64,000 nucleotides of DNA from Peromyscus leucopus (taxonomy: Eukaryota; Chordata; Mammalia; Rodentia; Cricetidae), in contig NC_051083.1 of assembly GCF_004664715.2 (NCBI RefSeq), positions 97,351,161 to 97,415,160 of the forward strand. The letters run 5' to 3'. Position numbers and translations under genes: made by a program. Position 1 is the first letter of the stretch. Each line of letters opens with the position of its first letter. Below are positions 26,185-38,227 of the stretch, in pieces. Below the pieces are notes generated by a model, which was not told where the DNA came from, ran no database searches, and saw only the letters and a list, made by a program, of their open reading frames with translations.

Positions 26185-26225
26185 CTCAAGATTGTACTTT
26201 TAATCAATTAACATGAGTTGATCAT

Positions 26226-26425
26226 CCTGGGCATAGTGATATGTGTCTGTTATCCTAGTCCTCAGGAAGCTTGGGAGGGAGAATTATACATTCAGGGTTG
26301 GCTGAGCTTTAGCTATACCAAGACCTTGTCTGAATAAAACAAGGGATGAGAACTCAGTGATAAAATACTTGGCCAGCATGTCTGATGTTCTCCACTGGAT
26401 ACCCAAGACAACAATAAAACGCTAA
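26226..26425 (+). repeat. B4-like SINE (B1 plus ID halves)
   Basis: 'cctgggcatagtgatatgtgtctgttatcc...ccaagaccttgtct' is followed by an ID-like 'gagaactcagtgataaaat...' and 'caatAAAAc' tail. Old. Confidence 0.55.
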
Positions 26426-26648
26426 AATAAAGATTTCATAGTTTGTATTGTGGTAAATTTTAATTACAGACTTGTGATAATTAGATGTAAGCTGATATAG
26501 GCCTCACAGACTAGCCATGATCTCAGTTACTTTAAAAAAGTAGACATTGAATTACATTTGGAGAAAAATGGTTGTTTGGCTAAATACAGATTTGTCAGTG
26601 GACAAGACCAGATGAATTAATATGTGACTATTATTTCCTGTCTTTTAG

Positions 26649-26749
26649 GTTTGCTTGGAGCCAGATGGAAAATATTATAATGCTCATATTCAAGAAATTG
26701 AAAATGATAAAAACTCAGTAATAGTTTTCATTGAAGAATTGGCAGAAAG
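26649..26749 (+). CDS. ALG13: ALG13 exon: core of Tudor domain
   Basis: [17 protein letters not shown] then a segment with [10 protein letters not shown] and AG of a split Arg codon. The Y-Y-N-A and V-F-I-E-E motifs fit Tudor strands that bind methylated ligands in the family. Ligand and function here are unknown. Donor GTAAGA. Confidence 0.96.
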
Positions 26750-27004
26750 GTAAGACTGTATAGTAATTAAATTTGATAGGTGCTTACTCATTAAATTGGG
26801 ATTTACCAGGATGCTAGTTGAAGCGAACCAGAATTGTATCTGCTGATTTAATTATTTTAATTAATAAAAGTAAATGTTGAAGAGTAAAATATCAAAGTCA
26901 AGGAATTGGCCATTTTATTTGATATATCAAATCCAACAGAATTTTGATATAAAAGTATTCATGATAATTTTAAAGGTCATTTGTTGAGTTTCTGCCAATA
27001 TGTC

Positions 27005-27362
27005 TTAGAGTTTCTATTGCTGTGAAGAGACACCATGACCATGGCAACTCTTATAAATGAAAACATTTAATTGAGGTGGCAGCTTACATTTCAGAGGTTC
27101 AGTCCATTATCATAATGGTGGGGGAACATGGCAGCGTGCCGGCAAACATGATGCTGGAGGAGGCCTGCTACATCTTGATCTAGTAGGCAACAACAGGAAA
27201 TGATCTGTCTTACTAAGCTTGGCCTGAACATATATGAGACATCAAAGCCCACCTCCACAGTGACACTTCCAACAAGACCACACCTACTCCCAACAAGTCC
27301 ACACCTCCTAATAGTGCCACTCCTTATGAGATTATGGGAGCCAATTACATTCAAACTACCAC
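27005..27362. mobile_element. Rodent interspersed repeat (copy 2 of 3), possibly URR1-like
   Basis: 'tttctattgctgtgaagagacaccatgacc', 'tccattatcataatgg', 'ctaatagtgccactcctta', 'caaactaccaca'. Better preserved than the copy at 24030. Confidence 0.55.
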
Positions 27363-27654
27363 ATAGTTATTCCCTTACTTTTCACGATTTGCATCAAGAG
27401 CTTTGCAAACAAACTGAGCCCACTCCTATATATTTCTCATCCAATAATTTTAAGGTAGAGCCCAAGAATTTGAGTTTTCCACTAGCCTCCATGTTATGCT
27501 AATGCTAGTGGTTCAGTTGAAGACACATTAACTATGGTAAATTGACCTAGCAACAAAATCTCAGCTGCTTAAAACAGTAAAGTTAATTTCTCCCTCATTT
27601 AGCATGTCTGTAATGTGTGAGGTAAGAAAACATAACCAGTCTTTGCTTTTTGTT

Positions 27655-27735
27655 CGTTTTGGTACTGTGGATTAAACCTGGGAGCTTGGACTTGCTAGAT
27701 AAGTACTTTAACTGGCTGTCTTCCCCAGCCCTTGC
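27655..27735 (-). repeat. ID/B4-like SINE fragment
   Basis: 'ggtactgtggattaaacctggg...ttgctagataagtacttt...cccagccct' is the reverse complement of an ID-type head. Confidence 0.55.
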
Positions 27736-27754
27736 TATTACTTAAAAATTTTTT

Positions 27755-27985
27755 TTTTGAGATGACAATATAATTACATAATTTCCTCTTCCCTTTTCTC
27801 CCTCTAAACCTTCTCATATACTTTCTCTCCTCACCGTTTTTCATTAATTGTTACATGCACATGTGTGTATATATTCCTAAATATATTACCTGTTCAATAT
27901 TTGTATGTTACTATTTTTTATTTTGAGACAGAGTCTAACTAGTTGTGCAAGCTGGCCTTCAACTGGTAGTCAGATTCAGGCTAAA
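27755..27985 (-). mobile_element. L1-like fragment plus B1 remnant
   Basis: 'ataatttcctcttcccttttctccctc' and 'gttacatgcacatgtgtgtat' match a common rodent L1-derived segment. A short B1 remnant lies at 27915-27965. Confidence 0.4.
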
Positions 27986-28324
27986 AGCTTTGTTTTGAAA
28001 CATGCTTTCATGATCACAGATTAGGAAAAACTGAGACCATGACATAATATTTGATACTCGTAATTCACTTTTTAGTTAGTCAAAGTAAGTGTAATTTTTA
28101 TACTGAAATCTTATGTGAGTCTGGTTAAGAAATACCGTCTTTCATGGAAAGGAAACAGATTTTTGTGAGTAATACAATCTACTATAATATTTCTTCTGGA
28201 TGTGATAGACACTATAAACAGCTGTGAAATTATATAAACTACATATAGATTATCTAAGCTAAATGGAAAAAACCAAATGTATAGGAAGGTAGTATAACAG
28301 ATTTAAGGAAAATGCACTTGAGTC

Positions 28325-28468
28325 AGTAGTGGTGGCACATGTTTTATTTCTAACACTCAGGAGGCTGACGAGGCAAATCTGAGTTTGAGGCCAGCCTGGT
28401 CCATGTAGTGAGTTCCAAGTCAGCCAAGGCTACATATTGAGACCTTGTCTCCAAGAAAAACAGAAAAA
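28325..28468 (+). repeat. B1 SINE
   Basis: 'gtagtggtggcacatg', 'gagtttgaggccagcctggtcc', 'gaccttgtctcc' and an A-rich tail, ending about 100 nt before the next exon. Confidence 0.85.
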
Positions 28469-28571
28469 AGAAATGTGCTTAAAACTGAAGTAGGAAAGCT
28501 ACATTTTTTTTACTGAATGAGAGCTAAGTAAGTGTGTGTTATAATGGCTTCATGATATCTTTCACTTCAAG

Positions 28572-28702
28572 GCATACAATTCCGCTGGCTAATGTAAAAC
28601 CAGTCAACCAAGTGGCACTTCTTCCTTCCTGGAATACTATGCCAGCTCGTAAAGGAAGAGGAGGTTACCAGGCTATACGTGGAGGCTATTTCCCGGAAAT
28701 GG
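28572..28702 (+). CDS. ALG13: ALG13 exon: end of Tudor and Arg/Gly-rich segment
   Basis: AG|G then HTIPLANVKPVNQVALLPSW, PARKGRGGYQAIRGGY, FPEM and a leading G. The HTIPLANVKP strand closes the Tudor domain. The donor GTTTGT is weaker than the others, but the phase demands it. Confidence 0.92.
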
Positions 28703-29393
28703 GTTTGTATCCTGAATGTTTTTCTTTCTTTTTTCTATTATAGTTCATTTACATACACTGTACTTTTTAAAGGTATACCATATGTCCTGTTGTAGAGTAG
28801 CATTTCTTGCACACTACTGTGTTAGGACAGCTAATGCCTTAATGGATAGGAGAAGGCTATCCTGTATACTTATTCTATATCTAGGTTGATCCTTGGTGCC
28901 TGCACCATAGATGCTAATAGCCTCTTTTGCCTAGTTGTAACAATAAAATTGTCTTTGCACATTAATTAATAGATGTACTCTGTAGGAGGGAGGTGACAAA
29001 ATTGTCTTTGATTGTGAAATCACTTTCTAGATGACCCCATATAAATTTAAGCTTAAACAGATTTTAAATATTTTTCAAAGAACTAAGAAGACATCTCTTA
29101 AGAGCAACCAGATGTATTCAACATAATTTTTTAGGAAAAATAATGTAGGTGACTAGATAACTCTATTTTTTGATGACCAAATCTGCCAGCACTAGAGAGA
29201 GGGTTGAAATACTGAGTATTTAAACACCCATCAATGCAGAAATGAACTGTTTCTTTGGCCCTTCCAGTTGGTAGATGAAGTATTCTACCTTATACTTAAA
29301 AGTATCTGACAGTTTTAAGGTATGATAAGGGTAGAGGAACATAGCCTTTTACTTTGGTTATTATGGTTATTTACTATATTTGTTTTCTGAAAG
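28703..29393 (+). other. ALG13 intron, nothing recognised
   Basis: Unique AT-rich sequence. Confidence 0.5.
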
Positions 29394-29640
29394 TTATGAC
29401 AGAGATGACCATGAAGCAACGGAAGAAGATGTTCAAAAAAGTTCGAGGGAAAGAGGTTTATATGACCATGGCTTATAGCAGAGGAGACCCACTTGTCCCA
29501 CCCAGGATTCAGCACAATATGCATTTTGGGCATGATCCATTATTGTACTACTCACAGACAGCTGGCCATATTATGTCTAGTGAACATTTCCACCCTCAGC
29601 ATTCATCTCAAAGACAAGGTCGGGGATATGGGATGCCCAG
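29394..29640 (+). CDS. ALG13: ALG13 exon: basic KKMFKK region and His/Tyr-rich segment
   Basis: G|TT then [37 protein letters not shown], a His/Tyr/Ser-rich stretch and GRGYGMP. Well conserved with human; no catalytic role known. Acceptor 'tctgaaag', donor GTAAGA. Confidence 0.95.
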
Positions 29641-30038
29641 GTAAGAATTAACTGATTTTCATGATAATGTATGTCTTTGTTTTGGTTTTTAGAAATAACT
29701 CCTACACTGAATTATAGTATAATTGGCAGATACAACTTCTATAGTTTATGCCAAAAAGAGAACATAGAGCTGATACATACTTTTCCTTGTCATCCATTGG
29801 CATAATTATATTTTCATTATCTACAGAAATGTGAAATGCTGGAGACGCTTAAAGATAGAATGCCATCAGAAGCAAGTGTCTGTATGAAATATGCCTCTGT
29901 CTCCATTAATATTGGATAGGCCCAACACCATTGCAAAAAGTCTTTCTAGTGGAATGTTTTCAGAGAACTATGTTAATTCTACTTAACTATTGAGACTTTC
30001 AAGAGTTAAATAATTGTTTGTTTTTTTTTTATTCTTAG

Positions 30039-30152
30039 GGATTCGTCTCACTTAATAAACAGGCAAAACATGCCAAATCCTAAAGTTGGGTTTTACCCTG
30101 GTCCAGGTAGAAGGTGCTGCCAGAGCTATGATAATGTCTCCTATAGGTCTCG
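30039..30152 (+). CDS. ALG13: ALG13 exon: Pro/Gly-rich low-complexity segment
   Basis: [21 protein letters not shown] then [17 protein letters not shown]. Phase and flanking GT-AG fit. Matches the human [15 protein letters not shown] region. Confidence 0.94.
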
Positions 30153-30251
30153 GTAAATATTTGAAGTATTAAAAGTTGAGGAAAATATTGGTGTGTGTGG
30201 TTTTATTGCTTAGCAATGATAATGTGCACCATCTTTCTCAAACCTCAGTTT

Positions 30252-30460
30252 GGGGCTTGGAGAGATAGCTTAGGGAATAAAAACATTGGCTGTTCTTCTG
30301 GAGAACAGGATTAAGCTCCCAGGACCCACTTGGTAGCTTACAGCCATCTGTAATTCTAGTTCTGGGGGATCTTCTGGTCTCTCTGTAGGCAACAGACACC
30401 CACAGTGTACAGATATACATGCAAGCAAAATACTTATGCATGTAAATTAAACCCTTAAAC
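30252..30460 (+). repeat. B2/B3-like SINE
   Basis: Head 'gggcttggagagatagctta', 'aggacccacttggtagcttac', 'catctgtaattctag'. Plus orientation, ending about 95 nt before an exon. Confidence 0.7.
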
Positions 30461-30554
30461 ATTTGTTTTGAGATACTTGACTTTCACTGGGAAATTAGAA
30501 GCAAATTACTGCCATATGTTAACTTATTTCCCCATTTTGATTTCCAAACTTAAG

Positions 30555-30696
30555 ATCTTTTAGGCGTAGCCACCGTCAGATGCATTGCATGAATAAGGAA
30601 TGCCAGTATGGTTTTGCTCCAGAAAATGGAGTAGAAGAAACTGTTACATTTTATGCACTTGAAGAAGGGAATGAGACTGCTTATTCAACTTTACCT
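30555..30696 (+). CDS. ALG13: ALG13 exon
   Basis: CG|A then [37 protein letters not shown] and [10 protein letters not shown]. It is about 5 residues shorter than human before EET. Acceptor 'aacttaag', donor GTAAGT. Confidence 0.94.
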
Positions 30697-31130
30697 GTAA
30701 GTGGGTGAAATGGTCACTGAAAAAGTTGTTTAGAGGAATGTTATATATATGATTTCCATCTCAATCCCACCCCAAGGAGTAAAACTAGACTTTGCATATG
30801 TAAAGTATTCTACCTCTATACTACAACCTCAGCCCTAATTTTAACATTTTTTTTTTTTGCATGAACAACTTAGTAAAATCCTTAGAAAATATGAAGCCAT
30901 CACCTTGAAGCCTTAAAGTTAAGAATAGATGTTTTGGAGCTGCTACTGAGAAGATTGATTTAGACAGTTTGGTTTATATGTGAACTAGCATTTTCTTTTA
31001 TTGCTGTACTTGTTTTGGATTCTACAGCATTAAAATAGCCACATAGAGTATTAACTCAAAATTTAGTTTCATTATCTGACTTTTAGAACATCCTTCCAAC
31101 CTTTTCTCTGACTAATAGAGGAAGAATTCC

Positions 31131-31152
31131 ATGTATATATATATATATATAT
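31131..31152. repeat. (TA)n, short
   Basis: About 20 nt of TA directly upstream of an exon acceptor (31169). Confidence 0.9.
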
Positions 31153-31169
31153 GTCTTTCTTTGGTACAG

Positions 31170-31290
31170 AACAATGGTGTTCCCCCTACAATGGTTCCTG
31201 TTACTTCCGGATACTGTGTTGCAAGTCAGGGCTATAACTCATGTAAACCAACTTTGAATTCAGAAGACAGCAATGACCAGTGTGAGAATG
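31170..31290 (+). CDS. ALG13: ALG13 exon
   Basis: [20 protein letters not shown] then [20 protein letters not shown] and a leading G. Matches human PSTMVPATSGYCVG. Acceptor 'ttggtacag', donor GTGAGA. Confidence 0.94.
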
Positions 31291-32234
31291 GTGAGACAAT
31301 TAGTGCTTAGTAATATTTGAATAGATGATTGTTGTGGCATTTGTACATCAGAACTTGGAAATATGATTTTTGGTGTTTCACACCTTTCCGGTAACTTGAA
31401 AAAAAGTATAAGATTAGGGATGGTGAGATGCTCAATCAAACAAGAGGACCTGTGCTCAAATCCCAGAGCCCACATAACCCAAAGAGTTCTTACTTGAATT
31501 GAAAGCATTTTAACATTTATTGAATGCTATATATATTATCCATTCTAGTAAATGATTATAATTTAACAGCAGTCCTTATGGTATTATGGGAAATACGGCA
31601 TCCCTGTGTTATGTGCAAGGAAATTGAGGTTCAAAATCTGATAATATGGCAAAGGCTATACTCTTGCTAATGGCACAGACACATGTTTAATTTAATTGAG
31701 ATAAAGTTTACATACCAAAATATTTTTTTACTCAAAGTGTACTATTCATTGTTTCTTTGTGTGTGTGCATTCACATAATCAGCTCTACAATTTCATCATC
31801 TCCCAAAGACACCCCATTCCTCATATATACCCAAACTAAGATTTGTCTCTGAAGCTGTCTATACTTAAAATATAACTACTTTTCTTGAGCATTTATTTTT
31901 ACTGTGTACCAGTCAATGATTCATTATTATTGAAACAATTCTGGACAATTATGTAGGAAGAAGTGTGAGGCATTTTGAGTGACTTTATTAATAAGATACT
32001 TCTAATATTGTCTCTGCTATTTATAGATAGAGGGAAATAGTCTTCAGTCCTAATGGAGTTTTGAGCAGAAATTTGTACTGTTGACAGCTTACTTGTCTTC
32101 TGTTGCCTACTAGGAAGACTCAAATCACTTTCAATGATGTATGCATTTTAGTTTTGAAAAAAGAAAATGCAGTTACCAGCCATTTTGCTCTGCCAGGTTA
32201 AAAAGATATGTGTATACATATTTCTCTTTTCTAG
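31291..32234 (+). other. ALG13 intron
   Basis: A B2/B3-like fragment lies at about 31410-31490 (plus). The rest is unique. Confidence 0.45.
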
Positions 32235-32264
32235 GAGGTTATGGAGATTATCTTTATTCTTCAG
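32235..32264 (+). CDS. ALG13: ALG13 microexon (30 nt)
   Basis: G|GA then GYGDYLYSS and a leading G, aligning with human HEEYLYRA. It is phase 1 on both sides, so skipping keeps frame. Acceptor 'ttttctag', donor GTCAGT. Confidence 0.88.
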
Positions 32265-32368
32265 GTCAGTGAGATTGAGATTTAATTTGATATTCTTCAT
32301 TGTTTATGGAATATCAGACTAAAATAATGCTCCTTTTTTAAAATTTTTACTTTGGTTATATCCTCTAG

Positions 32369-32424
32369 ATCAAGGCTATGAAACTTCAAGTGTATATACA
32401 ACAACTGTATCTACAGCAAACCTG
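32369..32424 (+). CDS. ALG13: ALG13 exon
   Basis: G|AT then QGYETSSVYTTTVSTANL, matching human DYETSGVYSTTASTANL. Acceptor 'cctctag', donor GTAGGT, 104 nt after the microexon. Confidence 0.93.
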
Positions 32425-33114
32425 GTAGGTAACATACTGTATAGTTTTGGCACAGTGGAGGCCTGTGGGAGAGCTTGCTTAGGGACTGATGGGGCCGGCA
32501 TTCATGATTGCAAGAAACTAAGTGATATACTGGCACCGGAGTGGACACTTAACCATTTTCCTTTTCATTTCACTTACCAGAGCAGATCCCACTAAAGCCT
32601 GTCTGTGTCTAGAAAGCAGAAAGTTGGAAATACTTTGATAGGACTAAGAATAAGAACTGTGTTCAGTGTTGTCGTCTCCTTTTACTCCAAGAGGCAACCT
32701 ATAAGTGCCACTCATTGAAACCAAATGCAAAGCCCATTATTTTTGGATAATAAGTACATACTGTGTCCATTCTATATAAAATCTTCTTGCAAGTCTAAAA
32801 CTAAAAGTCTTTATACCATGCGTCCAGTCCAGTTTAGTCATGGAGTAGATAAAAAATTGTAATAAAATTCCTGGTAAGAATATAGGAATATACAAGAAAA
32901 AAATTACTGATCTGTAGCATTTCTGAGATTTTGAGGCTATACATTGTATTGTTGGCCTCTATGCTACATAGGGAGACCACCCTGGGACTCTTAGTTAATG
33001 ATTCCAAAGTTTTCTTTCCCTTGGCCATATTTGAAGTAGGAATTGATTGGAAGTCAGAATTGAAGTTTTCCTTAGAAAGTGAGTGGCTTTTGCATCCTAC
33101 ATTGTTTTTGGTTT

Positions 33115-33263
33115 TCTAATTTGTTTTGGGACAGGGTCTTAATATATAGCTCTGGTGACCTGAAACTCACTGTATAAAACAGGCTGGCCTTGAACTCACG
33201 GAGATCTGTCTGCCTTTGCCTCTTGAGTGCTGGGATTAAAGGCAAGTGACACCATACCTGGGC
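33115..33263 (-). repeat. B1 SINE
   Basis: 'gggacagggtcttaatatatagc', 'caggctggccttgaactcacgg', 'gggattaaaggcaagtgac'. Minus, diverged. Confidence 0.85.
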
Positions 33264-33318
33264 ATCTTATATCCTAAAGAAAATTGGAGATACGAAAATT
33301 ATTAGTTTTTATTTTTGT

Positions 33319-33472
33319 ATTTTTTTAGTTTTTTTGAGACAGGGTTTCTTCTCTGTTAGACTTGGCTGTCCAGGAACTCACTCTGTAGACCTGGCTGGGC
33401 TCGAACTCACAGAGATCCGCCTGGCTCTGCCTCCCAAGTGCTGGGATTAAAGGCATGTGCCACTGCTGGTTG
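33319..33472 (-). repeat. B1 SINE
   Basis: 'gagacagggtttcttctctgttag', 'ggctgggctcgaactcacagag', 'gggattaaaggcatgtgcc'. Minus, about 60 nt after the previous B1. Confidence 0.88.
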
Positions 33473-33479
33473 ACCCAAT

Positions 33480-35395
33480 AATTATTTTATTTACTTGCAC
33501 AAATTTAGTTTTTGGTTCATGATTTTTTTTTAAGCTGAACGATTATTTAGATTTTTGTATATCAGGAGCCATAGTGATTATTCTTTTTTATAGATTAGAT
33601 GCTCTTAAGATTTGCTTTGCTTTATTCATCTCCTACTTGATTCCAAGTACTTTTAGTATATCAAGTCCTGGTGAAGGATCCATAAACTTTTCCATGAAAT
33701 AATTTCATTCAAATATGAGATTTAATGTGTTCTATCATTTCAACTCTTGTTTTGAGACATACATCACATATGCACAGATCTTAATTATTCTTATAGCAAA
33801 GTTAATAAAATATTTTAAAGGAATATTAATTGATTCATACTATGGAGCAGAATTTTGACTGGTTTTTGTCATTCAAAGCTTTTTGTCTTCTGTTGCTGAG
33901 ATTTGAAATAGCTGTTTCCTCAACCTTATGATTCCTATATGCAAGAACTGAGCTCTTACTCCTTTTCATTTCAGTCTACACACTACTAATGTTGTCCTGC
34001 ATACTTCTGTTAAAACAAAAATCAGACCATTACTGACATTAATATTTTTAAACCACTGCCACTAATCATAATCTCCTTCCCACTTAGTTTTGCAATACTG
34101 CAGCATCCTATTTCTAGTTACCAGTTTCAGTTTTAGTTGAGTTAAATTATGCTTCAGGATTACTCCTTCCCCAAATCTCAGTGCACACCTAACTTTATTT
34201 TTCTTTTCATTTTCTTACGATTGTTACATATTATTTGTACACATTAATGAGTTTCATTATTATCTTTCTATGCATGGAAGTATCATTCATTGCTTATGTT
34301 CATTCTTTCCCATCTCATCCTTTCTTGCCTGGCCCTTTCTTAGTCCCTAATCATCTGTCTTCTACACCCAGGTCTTTTTTTATTTTATTAAAAAAAATCA
34401 TTTCTTCAGTTTCTGTATATGAGAGAGAAAAAGTAATTTTTTTCTGCATATGGCTTTTGTTGTATAATGTGATGTTGGAACAAAAAGTGCGTTCCTACTA
34501 TGTATCTTTGTAGAACTTAAATAACGACTGTTTTTGAATTATTATTAATCTTAACTGGTAGATTCATGTACTAAATGTTTACTTTTATGTTTTAGGACAT
34601 ACATCTTAGGAAGGGAATGAAAACCCTATTATGTATATTTTTTTATCCTTGTGCTTTGCTTTCTCCCTTTTAATTAAAAGCTTTCTGCCATCATAAGTAT
34701 TCGTATTTTAAAAATATGATCTGTTTTAAAAATATGATCTCTTGAAATAGCTGAAATCTAAAGGAAATAAAATCCAGCATTGTAGATGACAAGAGTGAGC
34801 ACTTTCTGTTGTTTTAAATTCAATTCTCAGGTTCCTTTTTTTCCAGTATTTATTTTATCACATACCCCCATAGCTGTCAGTGTCTCCATGATATGTACCA
34901 CTCTACTTTTCAGTCACCTTGTTTCATACACAAGTCAGAGCCTTTCAGAATTCTCTCTTATAAAGTCAAGATCTTGTATCAGAGGGCAAGACTATTTGAT
35001 CTGTTATATCCTTTCTGCTTTATCTGATACAAGTGAACAACCAGTCTTGTTCCAAGCTACAATTTTTAGGTAAAAGCCTTTAAAGTTACTGTTTGTCATA
35101 GTGTGTTTTTGAAGATCTTTTTGTTTTTGTTTTGTGGCCAGAAAGGCCACTGAGAAAGTGTTCACATTTCAGTCTTGATTTACATTTTAGTACTTAATTG
35201 TTCTGCAGGAGAACGTAATTATTCTGCAAGAGAATGTAATGACTATAGATTTGAGATCAGCACCTAAATTGATCACTTTTGTATTTATATTAGTCATTTC
35301 CAAACGAGTGATTTTATGACAGGTCACTTTTATTTAGTTTTTGACATTGGAACAATTGAGATATTTCACTTATTATTTTTTATCGAAAATATCTA
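33480..35395 (+). other. ALG13 intron, mostly unique
   Basis: AT-rich. A possible L1-related pyrimidine-rich patch lies at 34230-34390, a 17-bp direct repeat at 34706-34740, and a 22-bp-period imperfect duplication near 35199-35242. No gene seen. Confidence 0.4.
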
Positions 35396-37094
35396 CCTCT
35401 TTAGAAAACAAGTGGGCAAATAAAAAAAGAATAAAAAAGAAAAGCACGGGCAACACACACACACACACACACACACACCCCTCATAAAACCACAAAAGTT
35501 AGGAACTATAATAATATAAGCAAAAGACCAGTAAAGTAAATAATGGCCAAACAAAGCAATATGAGAACTCGCCCCCCTCCCCCAAAGGAAAAAAAAAACT
35601 CCAAAAATACCAATGAGTTTGTTCTGTGTTGTGGCAATCTACTGCTGGGCATGGGGCCTGCTTTTAAATGTGCTTTGTATACTAAGTGAGACTCTATTAG
35701 AGAAAATAAATTTTTCTTTGCAAGTAGTTGTCAGTTGGCAATAGCTTCTGAATTAGGGGTGGGAGCTCATATCTACTTCCTCACTCAGCACTGAGACCCC
35801 ATCTGGCCTGGATCTGTGTGGCCATGTGCATGCTGCCATTGTCTCTGGTTATATGGACTGTAGCATGCCTATCAAACAAAGGCTAAAGGCTAACAGCCAA
35901 ATATGCAATAATACATACCATACTTGCCTTTTTGGGTTTCAGATACCTTTTATTCAGGATTATTTTTTTTCTACTTCCATCCATTTTTAACCTGCAAATT
36001 TCATGATTTTGTCTTTTTTTTTTTAAATTGCTGAATAATCATCCATTGTTTAAATATGGCACATTTTCATTATCTATTCATCTGTTGGTGGACATCTAGT
36101 CTATTTCCAATTTCTGGGTATTATGAATAGTGCAGCAATGAACATGAATGACTAAGTGTCTAAGTAGTAGGATATAGAGTTCCTTGGGTATATGCCCAAG
36201 AGTGGTATAGCTGGATCTTAAGATGGATTGATTCCCAACTTACTGAGGAACCACCACATTGATTTCCATAGTAGCTGTACAAGTTTTCAGTCCCACCAGC
36301 AATGGATGAGTGTTCTCTTACCCCTCATCTTCACCAACATGAGCTGTCATTTGTTTTATTGATTATGGCCATTTTGACTGGTATAAGATGAAATCTCAAA
36401 GTAGTTTTGAATTGCATTTCCCGTGATGGCTAAAGATGTTGAACATTTCTTTATGTGATTCTCAGCCATTTGTATTGTATCTTTTGAAACTCTGTTTAGT
36501 TCTGTACCCCATTTTAATGGTGTTTTTTAATTGATGTTCAATTTTTTAAATTTTTCATAATTTTTAGATATTAGCCCTTTATCACATGATAGTTGGTAAA
36601 GGTCTTTTTCCATTCTGTAGCCTGCTGCAGAGGCTTCTAGGTTTCATGAGATTCCCATTTATTAATTGTTCTTAGTGTCTGCTAATGGTGTTCTGTTCAG
36701 AAAATCTTTTCCTGTAGTAATGAGCTCAAGGCTATTCCTCTTATCAGTGCCAGTGTATTTGACTTTATGTTGAGGTGCTTGATCTACTTGTGCAGGGCGA
36801 TAAATATGGACATATTTGTAATCTACATGTAGCTATCCATTTTGACCAAGCACCATTTGTTGAAGATGTTTTTTTCCATTGTGTGTATATTTCTGGCTGC
36901 TTTATTAAAAATCAGGTGTCCATAGGTGTATTGACTTCTGTCTGGGTCTGTATTGTGTCAATGCTACTCTGTTCTTCTTAGTACAGCTCTGTAATAGAAT
37001 TTGATTGAAATCAGGGATGGTGTGATACTTCCAGCAGTTCTTTTATTATTTAGGATTGTGTTAGCTATCCTGTTTTGTTTTTGTTTTTTGCTTT

Positions 37095-37268
37095 AAAGAT
37101 TTATTTATTATGTATACAGTGCTCTGTCTGCATGTATGTCTGCACATCAGAATAGGGCACAGATGTCATTACAGGTGGTTAAGAGCCACCATGTGGTTGC
37201 TGGGAATTGAATTCAGGATCTCTGGAAGATCCTTCAGTGCTCTTAACCTCCGAGCCATCTCTCCAGCC
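37095..37268 (-). repeat. B2 SINE inside the L1
   Basis: 'aagatttatttattatgtatac', 'gagccaccatgtggttgctg', 'gagccatctctccagcc'. Minus orientation. Confidence 0.92.
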
Positions 37269-37891
37269 ATTTTTTTTTTTATGTTTCAATATGAAGCTGA
37301 AAATTGCACTTTTGATTTCTGTGAAGAATTGTGTTGGAATTTTGATGAGGATTGTATTGAATCTATAGATTGCTTTTGGTGGGACAGCTATTTTCTCTTA
37401 GTCCCACAGATTCATTTTCATAGGAGACCTTTCCATCTTTATTTGTCATTTTCTTTCCTTAATGTCTTAAAGTTTTTATTATATAAGTGTTTCATTTGTT
37501 TGGTTAGAGTTACACCAAGATTTTGAGGCTATTATGACAGATACTACTTCCCTGATTTCTTTCTCAGTCTGTTTGTCATAGTAAGACTACTGATTTTTCT
37601 GTGCTAATTTTCTATCCTGCTACTTTGCTTATTGTTTATCCCCTATAGAAGTTTTGTGGAGTTTTTAATGCCATTTATATATAAAATCACATTACCTGTA
37701 AATAAAGATGCTTTGACTTCTTCCTTTCCTATTTGTGTCCCCTTGATTTTCAGTTGTTTTATTGCTCTAGCTAAGACTTCAAGTACTATATTGAATAGAT
37801 ATGGAAAGAGTGAAAATCTTCATCTTGTTCCTGATTTTAGTGGAATGGCTTTGAGTTGTTCTCCAATCAGGTTGCTTTTGGCTGTGGGCTT

Positions 37892-38046
37892 GCTATAAAT
37901 TTCCTTTTTTTTTCTTTTTTCTTTTCTTTTATTTTACAATACTCGGGGGAGGCCTTGATCTGGAGGAGGTGGGAATGGGGGGAAGGGGAGGGGGCAGGAA
38001 TGGGGAGAACGAGGGAATCTGTGGCTGTTATGTAGCTATAAATTTC
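37892..38046 (-). mobile_element. Second L1 tip inserted in the L1, 5' part inverted
   Basis: Identical 12-bp flanks 'gctataaatttc' lie at 37892-37903 and 38035-38046. Between them are poly-T and 'tttattttacaat' (minus-oriented L1 3' tip), then a polypurine segment ending 'gaatctgtggctgttatgtag' that reads as L1 3'UTR in plus orientation. This looks like a twin-primed insertion. Confidence 0.75.
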
Positions 38047-38227
38047 TTATTATGTTGAGGTCCCTTGTATTTCTAGTCTCAAAGATTTTTACCATAGAAA
38101 GGAGTCTTGGAGTTTTTTCAAAGGCCTTTTAATAAGATGATGTGAGTTTTTTGTCTGAGTCTATATGGTGAATTCCATTTATCTTGACCAGTTTTTATTC
38201 AGTAGTAAATTGTTTTCTGGTCCATTC

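Noticed and set aside
34235..35073. ORFs of 92-95 codons in the large intron
   Set aside because: No homology recognised, AT-rich composition, not conserved ALG13 sequence and no fitting splice phases.
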